DNA from: Collinsella aerofaciens
GTDB lineage: Bacteria > Actinomycetota > Coriobacteriia > Coriobacteriales > Coriobacteriaceae
Direction: 5' to 3'
DNA: 18,959 nt
NCBI GenBank assembly: GCA_905213325.1
Contig: CAJMHW010000034.1
Location: forward strand, 1 to 18,959
Below, one piece after another: positions 14,157-18,959 of this stretch. Each line of letters opens with the position of its first letter. The stretch's first letter is position 1. Position numbers and translations under genes: made by a program. The notes below the pieces were generated by a model. It was not told the origin of the DNA. It did no database searches and was given only the letters and a program-made list of their open reading frames with translations.

Positions 14157-14216
14157 CGACCCCGCCAAGCGTGTTTCCCTAAGGGAAATCACGTTTGGTG
14201 GGGTTTTCTGTTTTTG
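14157..14216 (+). terminator. Long terminator hairpin after the lacC operon
   Basis: ACCCCGCCAAGCGTG (14159-14173) pairs with CACGTTTGGTGGGGT (14190-14204 region, two G-U pairs); the tip is TTTCCCT-A-AGGGAAA. The descending arm runs into TTTTCTGTTTTT. This is the first strong plus-strand terminator after the LacC-like kinase, so the transcript probably includes the deacetylase remnant. Confidence 0.85.
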
Positions 14217-14270
14217 AGTAGGAAGCGATCGACGTGGCGATGCGTGGATTGGCGCGCGCCCATAATCGAC

Positions 14271-14296
14271 AACAAAAAAGCCGCCCAAAGGCGGCT
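14271..14296 (-). terminator. tRNA-Thr terminator
   Basis: On the minus strand, AGCCGCC (14290-14296) pairs with GGCGGCT (14279-14285) around a 4-base loop, followed by TTTTTT (14273-14278). It begins about 12 bases after the tRNA 3' end. Confidence 0.9.
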
Positions 14297-14307
14297 ATCT
14301 TGTGCAA

Positions 14308-14383
14308 TGGAGCCAGCGACCGGGCTCGAACCGGTGACCCCCGCTTTACGAGAGCGGTGCTCTACCAACTGAGCTACGCTGGC
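14308..14383 (-). tRNA. tRNA-Thr (anticodon CGU)
   Basis: A 76-base tRNA with encoded CCA. Acceptor GCCAGCG/CGCTGGC is fully paired; D arm GCTCAGTTGGTAGAGC; anticodon stem CCGCT/AGCGG around CTCGTAA, giving anticodon CGT, which reads ACG (Thr); T arm ACCGG-TTCGAGC-CCGGT; discriminator T, then CCA. A likely promoter lies 40-70 bases upstream on the minus strand. It sits between the deacetylase remnant and the orphan EIIB, a common setting for insertions and rearrangement. Confidence 0.97.
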
Positions 14384-14422
14384 GGCCATATGATGACGCA
14401 ACTGAGGCGTCAACGGCTGTCT

Positions 14423-14451
14423 ATGATACGGGACATCGCACATCCGCGCAA
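14423..14451 (-). promoter_or_regulatory. Predicted tRNA-Thr promoter
   Basis: On the minus strand, TTGCGC (14446-14451), a 17-base spacer and TATCAT (14423-14428). Transcription would start about 30 bases before the mature tRNA 5' end, leaving a leader for RNase P. A second candidate, TTGACG about 17 bases before TATGGC, would start inside the tRNA and is less likely. Confidence 0.5.
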
Positions 14452-14540
14452 GTGTTCTGACGGCTTTTCTCACTTTAAATGCACTAATATTGGAGACGCG
14501 ATGTCTTGCTCTTACGGGTCTCAAACAGAATGGGGTGGCG

Positions 14541-15023
14541 ATGGCTCAACCCAAGATTCTTCTCACACGCATCGACGACCGGTTTATTTGCGGGCAAGAC
14601 ATTGAGCTGTGGAACGAGGCGACTGGTTCCAACCTTGTCCTAATCGTCAACGATGAGATCGCGGCGGATTCGCGCCAATGGGCACCCATGAGGGTGGCGG
14701 CGCCAGAAGGCGTTTGGACACGGTTTTTCTCGGTGCAAAGGACCATCGATATCATTCATACCGCAACGCCGCGTCAATGGATTCTGGTCATGGTGGCCTC
14801 ACCCGCAGATGCGCTCGCGCTGGTTAAGGGTGGTGTGCCAATAACCAAGATCAGCATTGGCCATATGCAGACAGGGGAGGGCAAACGCTCTGCAACGCCT
14901 GCCGTTGCCGTAGACGATATGGACATCGCCGCCTTCAAAGAGCTGCAAGAACTCGGCATAGAGCTAGAAATCCGCTATCTCCCCAGTTCCGCCCCCGATC
15001 CCATCGACAATCTGTTCAACTGA
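14541..15023 (+). CDS. Orphan PTS EIIB-like protein with Cys in place of the phosphorylation-site His
   Basis: A 160-residue mannose-family EIIB paralog, the same length as the EIIB at 5277 and matching it at about 87 of 160 positions by eye with no gaps. The family motif RLVHGQV reads RFICGQD here, so residue 17, the histidine that carries phosphate, is Cys (codon TGC). The rest of the fold is well kept: FFSVQRTIDII, LVKGGVPITKISIGHMQ, AAFKELQELGIELEIR. No EIIA, EIIC or EIID lies beside it. ATG 14541 (MAQPKILLTRIDD) aligns with the paralog's start; its ribosome binding site is weak (GGGGTGG). An intact frame over 160 codons with mostly conservative changes suggests a kept function, perhaps regulatory, but recent decay is possible. 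Confidence 0.88.
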   Translation: MAQPKILLTRIDDRFICGQDIELWNEATGSNLVLIVNDEIAADSRQWAPMRVAAPEGVWTRFFSVQRTIDIIHTATPRQWILVMVASPADALALVKGGVPITKISIGHMQTGEGKRSATPAVAVDDMDIAAFKELQELGIELEIRYLPSSAPDPIDNLFN

Positions 15024-15055
15024 TCCCTTGGGGACGGAGGAAAACGGATCATTTT
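15021..15055 (+). terminator. Possible terminator of the orphan EIIB gene
   Basis: TGATCC (15021-15026, including the stop codon) pairs with GGATCA (15046-15051), followed by TTTT. The stem is short with a 19-base loop, so it may be weak. Confidence 0.4.
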
Positions 15056-15089
15056 GCCCTTGCGAGGGACGCGCGCGATGCCGCCTGTC

Positions 15090-15243
15090 AAAAACTATGC
15101 CCATTTACTACGTTTGATCGGTTATCGCCGAGCATGTCGAATTTGAGAAAAACAAAACCGCAGGTAGACGGCTCGCGCATTTAACAAAAACCGGTGCATG
15201 GTCGAGCATCCCGGGCTAAACGTAGTAAATGGGCATAGTTTTG
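15090..15243. repeat. Palindromic repeat element with 25-bp terminal inverted arms
   Basis: The ends are a perfect 25-bp inverted repeat (15091-15115 and 15218-15242; left arm begins AAAACTATGCCC and ends TACTACGTTT). The 102 bases between include CAAAACCGCAGGTAGA (15153-15168), also present at 4253-4268, and a CCGGT-N6-GGTCGA motif shared loosely with 4280-4293. It carries no gene and lies between convergent genes. It has the look of a MITE or REP-like element; I see no clear target duplication (TGTCA occurs on both sides but not at the edges). Confidence 0.75.
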
Positions 15244-15285
15244 ATATGTCACTCATACAGTCACAGCGAAAAAGAGCCCAAAAGA

Positions 15286-15321
15286 TGAAAAACGCCCGTC
15301 GGCGGTGTGCCGGCGGGCGTT
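15286..15321 (-). terminator. Intrinsic terminator of galM
   Basis: On the minus strand AACGCCCG (15314-15321) pairs with CGGGCGTT (15291-15298) with a G+C-rich inner stem, then TTTTTC. It lies about 27 bases after the galM stop. Confidence 0.85.
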
Positions 15322-15347
15322 GCTGTGCGATATGTCGCGTTGTGGGC

Positions 15348-16400
15348 CTAGTGCCTCATAAAGTGGTATTCGATCACATTGCTGTAGGGATGACCGGGGC
15401 CCACGATGCCCTGGGGGAACAGCGCATGGTGCGGCGTGTCAGGATACATTTCGGCCTCGAGGGCAAAGCCGGCGCCCCAACCGTAGTTGGCATCGTCTTT
15501 GGCGTGTTCGTCGCCCAGCCAGTTGCCGGTGTAGAGCTGCACGCCCGGGGCAGTGGTGTAATAGTCCAGCTCACGGCCGGTCCACATCTCCTCGACGTGC
15601 ATCGCGCGGCGCAGATTACGGCCGTACTGATAGCCATCGATGCACAGGCAGTGGTCGTAGCCACGGGCCTGCTTAATCTGCGGGTCGTCGGCTTCCATGC
15701 CGGGCGCGACGGGGCGCAGCTCACGGAAGTCAAACGGCGTGCCCTCGACCGGAGCGATCTCTCCGGTGGGGATATTCTGCTCGTTGATGGGCAGGTAGTG
15801 GGCAGCGTTAGCAACAAAGAAGTGCTCACAGTCCATGCCGGCGTTGTGACCGGCAAGGTTAAAGTACGTGTGGTTGGTCATGGACACGTACGTGGCGCGG
15901 TCGCTCTCACAGCCATATTCGATACGGAAGCAGCCGGTGCGCGTCACGGTAAACACGGCCGTAAAGGTGCGGTTGCCGGGAAGGCCCAGCTCACCGTCCT
16001 CAAGCGAGGTGGTCATGCGCACGGCATTGTGGACCTCGTCGAGCTCAACGTCCCATACGCGCTTGTGCAGACCATGCTCAAGATCGCTGTGCAGGTTGTT
16101 GGTGCCCTCGTTGGCGGGCATATGCCAGTCCGTGCCGGCGATGGTGATCGTGGCACCTGCAGTGCGGTTGGCCACAGGTCCGATGGTCGCGCCAAAGCAG
16201 GCGGGGTTGTCAAAGTAATCCTCGAGCTTATCGAAGCCCAGCACCACATCGCGCGCGTTGCCGGGGATGTCGGGCACGTCGATGCCCAACACGGTGGCGC
16301 CATAGTCCATAATGCGAACGCAGATCTCGGGCCCGTTGAGGGTGTAACAATGAACGGGGGTACCGCACGGCGCGGTGCCGAAAAGCTCGGAAGTGATCAT
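15348..16400 (-). CDS. galM: Aldose 1-epimerase (galactose mutarotase)
   Basis: A 350-residue mutarotase, close to E. coli GalM (346). It interconverts alpha- and beta-aldoses, mainly galactose and glucose. The active site is complete: GPVANR, NNLH (His104), MTNHTYFNL (His177), GYDHC (Asp249), YTGNWLG, and FALEAEMYPD with catalytic Glu315. I chose ATG 16400 because AGGAA lies 5 or so bases before it; the in-frame extension to 16460 has no site. It is divergent from the DeoR-family regulator with about 200 bases between. It differs from the LacX-like protein at 12025, so the window has two mutarotase types. Confidence 0.93.
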   Translation of the reverse strand: MITSELFGTAPCGTPVHCYTLNGPEICVRIMDYGATVLGIDVPDIPGNARDVVLGFDKLEDYFDNPACFGATIGPVANRTAGATITIAGTDWHMPANEGTNNLHSDLEHGLHKRVWDVELDEVHNAVRMTTSLEDGELGLPGNRTFTAVFTVTRTGCFRIEYGCESDRATYVSMTNHTYFNLAGHNAGMDCEHFFVANAAHYLPINEQNIPTGEIAPVEGTPFDFRELRPVAPGMEADDPQIKQARGYDHCLCIDGYQYGRNLRRAMHVEEMWTGRELDYYTTAPGVQLYTGNWLGDEHAKDDANYGWGAGFALEAEMYPDTPHHALFPQGIVGPGHPYSNVIEYHFMRH

Positions 16401-16545
16401 TTGGTTCCTAACATCGAGGTATTTCGGACAAACTGTAGCGCGAACAGGCGAGATTATCACTACACCCCACTAAAGCAGGGGGTATTTTTCTCAAAAAAGT
16501 GATGATTGGAGCTGTGCGGGCGTTCATTTCTGACGCGCGCGAGTC

Positions 16546-16574
16546 TGATACAATTTGTTCGTTATTGTTTGAAT
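16546..16574 (+). promoter_or_regulatory. deoR-family gene promoter with tandem TTGTT boxes
   Basis: TGATACAAT (16546-16554) is an extended -10, with a weak TTTCTG -35 16 bases upstream. Directly after it are two 10-base units, TTGTTCGTTA (16555-16564) and TTGTTTGAAT (16565-16574), matching at 7 positions. Tandem TTTG-type boxes are known operators of DeoR-family sugar regulators, so this may be autoregulatory. Confidence 0.45.
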
Positions 16575-16605
16575 TGACGTGAGCGTGGAACGGCGAGGAC
16601 TCATC

Positions 16606-17370
16606 GTGATTAAAGCGGAGCGACAGGATAAGGTTCGGCAGCTGCTCGAGGAACAGGGAACGGTCTCGGTCAAGGAGATTTCGGATGCGTTAGGTGTCTC
16701 GGATATGACGATCCGCCGTGACCTTGAGGAGCTTGCGAGCCTGGGCGAGATCGAGCGCGTGCACGGCGGAGCTCGCAGTGCGCAGGGCCGTCCACACGCT
16801 ATGCTGCGCCATGAGTATTCGCACAGCGAAAAGCGCACGAAGCATGCCGAGGAAAAGTTGCAGATTGCGCGCCGTTCTGTGGAGCTTATCGAGGAAGGCT
16901 CGACCATCTTTTTGGGCACGGGCACCACGGTTGAGCAGATGGCCTCGATGCTGCCGGCGTTTCGCCTGCGCATTGTGACCAATTCGCTTTCGGTGTTTAA
17001 CCTGCTCGAGGCGCGCGAAGACTGCGACCTGTGCCTGGTGGGCGGCATGTACCGTCGCCGCACCGCCGCTTTTGTGGGACCAACGGCCGAGGATACCCTG
17101 CGTGCACTGGGTATCGACGCTGCGTTTATCGGCGCCAACGGCATTCTGGATGGCGACGTATCTACGTCCAACATGGACGAGGGCCGTATCCAGCAGCTCG
17201 CCTTTAGCAAGGCAGACTCGCGCTATCTGATCGCCGACTCCAGCAAGATTGGCAAGCGCGACTTCTACACCTTCTGTCGCTTGGACAGCCTGGATGCCGT
17301 GGTGTGCGAACCGGGTATCGCCGCTGAGAATCGTGCCGCCATCGAGGAACACACGCAGGTCATCTGCTAG
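16606..17370 (+). CDS. DeoR-family sugar-operon regulator
   Basis: A 254-residue regulator of the DeoR/GlpR/LacR family. It opens (V)IKAERQDKVRQLLEEQG, then VSVKEISDALGVSDMTIRRDL, the DeoR helix-turn-helix, and the family's wing HGGARS. Residues 80-250 form the DeoRC phosphosugar sensor, with LGTGTTVEQMA (about 103-113), LVGGMYRRRTAAFVGP and FIGANGI. I prefer GTG 16606, because GAGGA (16595-16599) lies 6 bases before it and family members begin at MxKxxR; GTG 16579 is in frame but adds an unusual leader. It is divergent from galM, so it may control galM and itself. A role in the tagatose pathway, as LacR or E. coli AgaR have, is possible but not shown. Confidence 0.9.
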   Translation: MIKAERQDKVRQLLEEQGTVSVKEISDALGVSDMTIRRDLEELASLGEIERVHGGARSAQGRPHAMLRHEYSHSEKRTKHAEEKLQIARRSVELIEEGSTIFLGTGTTVEQMASMLPAFRLRIVTNSLSVFNLLEAREDCDLCLVGGMYRRRTAAFVGPTAEDTLRALGIDAAFIGANGILDGDVSTSNMDEGRIQQLAFSKADSRYLIADSSKIGKRDFYTFCRLDSLDAVVCEPGIAAENRAAIEEHTQVIC

Positions 17371-17382
17371 CTAACGCTGCAG

Positions 17383-17420
17383 GCGATACTTCTGCCCCCT
17401 GCCGGCGCGGGGATTATCGC
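17383..17420. other. Hairpin between the deoR-family gene and fic
   Basis: GCGATA (17383-17388) pairs with TATCGC (17415-17420), and CCCC/GGGG pair inside. No T-run follows on the plus strand. It may end the regulator transcript weakly; it lies between convergent genes. Confidence 0.35.
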
Positions 17421-17478
17421 TTCACAATGACGCGTAAATAATTTTGGGCAACAAGGATGAGACTATTCTGGGATATGA

Positions 17479-18711
17479 CTAGACTCCGTATTTCGTCTTT
17501 ATGTCCCTTGAGAATGAATCGTAGTCTTCATAGAGCCCCTCTCTGCTTTCATCCTCGGCGCGGTTTACACGTTCAAGAAGCTTATCCTTTGGAGCCTCTT
17601 TTGTTATTGCGGCCTCGCTGTCGGGTATTGTGGATTGCAAGAATAGTTCTAGAGCATGGACGTCTTTGAGTATGTAGCCCGTCGAACGACCCGCTCCTGT
17701 TTTTTCGATTGCGCTGCAGCTAACAAGCTGACCGAGGGTTCGTTTAACGGTAACCTCGCTGATATCGGGGCAGTTTGATCGGATGTCGGATTTCTTAATG
17801 ACGCCGGGTCTCTGTTGAAATAGAACAGCGATGCGCGCTTGCTTCGACATGGGACGAGTGCTTGATTCAATTAAGGTACGCTGCTCGAGCTTTCGGTAGG
17901 CGGCCAGGGTTGTTCCGAGCATGAAACGGATAAAGGGTACTTCGGTGTTTTGATTTTCATTCCATCCAGTGGAGCTTGCAGCGAGGGCGTTGTAGTAAAG
18001 CGCTTTGTTGTCTTCAATAAGTCGTTCGATGCTGATGTAACGCGCAACGTCGTATCCAGTCTTTTCGAGCAGCAGCGTTGTAAGGAGCCGGCTCATCCTG
18101 CCATTGCCATCGTTGAAGGGATGAATGCTAACAAAATCGAAGATAAAGCGGAGCGATATAAGGAGGGGGTCGCAAACTTGGCGAGATAAAGCATCGTTGA
18201 GGGATTGGCAGGCTTCTTTAATAAGTCCCGGGGTTGCTAGAGCCGAAGGGGGCCTAAAGCGCACAAATCGATTACCTTGATCGTCAATGGAGACGATTTC
18301 GTTATCGCTATCTTTCCAATGGCCTCCATACGAGATTGCCGTGTGCGCCATGAGGTCACGATGCAACTGCAAAATGACCGATGGCGTTACGGGAATGGAA
18401 TCGTGTTGCTCGTGAATAAGCGACAGCACATCTCGGTATCCAGCGATTTCTTCCTCTGCGCGGGAGCTTGGCTTGGCGGAATACGCCATGATCGCTTTGA
18501 GTCTTTTTTGGGTGGTAATAATTCCTTCAAGTCCGTTGGAGGATTGGGTGCTTTGGATCTTAGCTTCCTCCATAAGGGACGATAGAAGTTCGGGTTTGAC
18601 TTGACTCAGAGCAAGCTGACGGCCTTTATGCTCGCGTATCGAGAGGAGGAGGTTGGTGATTGGAGTTGCTTCGAGTTCCGCTGGGACTGTGGCGTAATCG
18701 AACTGGCGCAT
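17479..18711 (-). CDS. Fic-domain protein with N-terminal inhibitory motif and C-terminal winged helix
   Basis: A 410-residue protein. The Fic core motif HPFNDGNGR (residues 197-205, catalytic His197) followed by MSRLL is intact, so it should transfer AMP or another nucleotide group from a cofactor to a protein. The N-terminal SSNGLEG gives the inhibitory (S/T)xxxE(G/N) motif with Ser58, Glu62 and Gly63, so it belongs to the class with intramolecular inhibition. Residues near 290-350 (QARIAVLFQQRPGVIKKSDI, ISEVTVKRTLGQLVS, GYILKD) form a winged helix that could bind DNA. A charged tail follows. ATG 18711 follows AAAGGAG. Base composition is less G+C-rich than the sugar genes, which may indicate transfer. 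No antitoxin gene lies next to it. Confidence 0.93.
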   Translation of the reverse strand: MRQFDYATVPAELEATPITNLLLSIREHKGRQLALSQVKPELLSSLMEEAKIQSTQSSNGLEGIITTQKRLKAIMAYSAKPSSRAEEEIAGYRDVLSLIHEQHDSIPVTPSVILQLHRDLMAHTAISYGGHWKDSDNEIVSIDDQGNRFVRFRPPSALATPGLIKEACQSLNDALSRQVCDPLLISLRFIFDFVSIHPFNDGNGRMSRLLTTLLLEKTGYDVARYISIERLIEDNKALYYNALAASSTGWNENQNTEVPFIRFMLGTTLAAYRKLEQRTLIESSTRPMSKQARIAVLFQQRPGVIKKSDIRSNCPDISEVTVKRTLGQLVSCSAIEKTGAGRSTGYILKDVHALELFLQSTIPDSEAAITKEAPKDKLLERVNRAEDESREGLYEDYDSFSRDIKTKYGV

Positions 18712-18719
18712 GCGGCTCC

Positions 18720-18794
18720 TTTCGGTATCACGAACATACTTTCGATATCATAATACCATTAAATGATACCGAAAGTATGTTCGTTATACCGAAA
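18720..18794 (-). promoter_or_regulatory. fic control region: four ATACCGAAA boxes in a large palindrome
   Basis: The arms 18720-18751 and 18763-18794 are inverted repeats matching at 30 of 32 positions around an 11-base loop. Each arm holds two TTTCG(G/A)TAT boxes 20 bases apart. On the minus strand a promoter TTTCGG-16-TATGAT fits within, and the box nearest to the gene abuts the ribosome binding site AAAGGAG. This looks like a cooperative operator, possibly for the Fic protein's own winged helix. Confidence 0.7.
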
Positions 18795-18959
18795 ACTAGA
18801 AACCATGTTTCATAACTGCTTGGAAAGTTTGGGTTTGACTATCTTATTGTCTTGATCTGTAACAGGTAGACGGTCAAAAGTGGTCTACATGTTGCAGATT
18901 GAGATATTTGGCTCTTCGGTGGTTTCTGTGGGAGAGATTCCGGCATAGGCCCAGCTCAG
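18795..18959. other. Right-edge intergenic sequence
   Basis: No gene is visible. GTAGAC (18866-18871) and GTCTAC (18883-18888) form a small inverted repeat, and CAGGTAGACGG (18863-18873) repeats the sequence at 15161-15171. Confidence 0.5.

Noticed and set aside
14101..14220. CRISPR-like repeats
   Set aside because: Only two diverged palindromes, with no regular spacers and no cas genes in the window.
14490..14540. Earlier start for the orphan EIIB
   Set aside because: The 17 added residues are unlike any EIIB N-terminus, while ATG 14541 aligns exactly with the paralog.
16464..16492. CCCC/GGGG hairpin followed by ATTTTTCTC, like a plus-strand terminator
   Set aside because: The stem is short and no plus-strand gene lies upstream of it; it sits in a divergent promoter region.
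15198..16502. 434-codon plus-strand open frame
   Set aside because: It is antisense to galM, which has a complete active site; the frame is a by-product of G+C-rich codons and has no recognisable domain.
16579..16605. GTG start 9 codons upstream for the DeoR-family gene
   Set aside because: GTG 16606 has a well-spaced GAGGA and the standard family N-terminus.

Overview
The window looks like chromosome of a Coriobacteriia gut actinobacterium, most likely Collinsella or a close relative. This is an inference from the G+C-rich coding bias, strong AAGGAG/GGAGG ribosome binding sites, the type of acidic membrane protein and the mannose-family PTS genes. No marker gene settles the species.

Layout. 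(1) 1-2900: the 3' end of a HEAT-like protein, an NAD-type isocitrate dehydrogenase, and a single-pass membrane protein with an acidic N-terminus, closed by a perfect 16-bp bidirectional terminator. (2) 2924-3811, minus strand: a two-gene DUF2975 membrane protein / small Cro-type HTH regulator module. (3) 3827-4515: a 690-base regulatory region with clustered CGGTRAACGGT repeats, an extended -10 promoter, a TGGT-N4-ACCA operator and a leader hairpin over the ribosome binding site. (4) 4516-13901: the core of the window, an amino-sugar (probably N-acetylgalactosamine/galactosamine) uptake and breakdown locus: PTS EIIA, YajC, EIIB, EIIC, EIID; a GntR/HutC regulator; AgaS-type deaminase; NagA/AgaA-type deacetylase; a flavodoxin-like gene on the other strand; a LacX-like mutarotase; and a LacC-like tagatose-6-phosphate kinase. 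(5) 13902-15350: a scarred region with a 41-codon remnant of a second deacetylase gene, twin palindromes, tRNA-Thr(CGU), an orphan EIIB whose phosphorylation-site His is Cys, and a 150-base palindromic repeat element. (6) 15348-17370: galM and a divergent DeoR-family regulator. (7) 17479-18800: a Fic-domain protein with a four-box palindromic control region.

How it fits together. The PTS would import and phosphorylate GalNAc or GalN; the deacetylase gives GalN-6-P; AgaS gives tagatose-6-P plus ammonia; the LacC-like kinase gives tagatose-1,6-bisphosphate. The aldolase for the last step is not in the window. The same 13-mer TGGTTACTACCAG lies in front of both the PTS operon and agaS, on either side of the gntR gene, and has the TGGT-N4-ACCA form known for NagR/DasR-type HutC regulators, so GntR probably controls both transcripts.

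The items most worth following are the Cys-for-His EIIB, the extra extracytoplasmic segment in EIID, yajC inside the PTS operon, the deacetylase remnant, and the repeat elements shared between intergenic regions.
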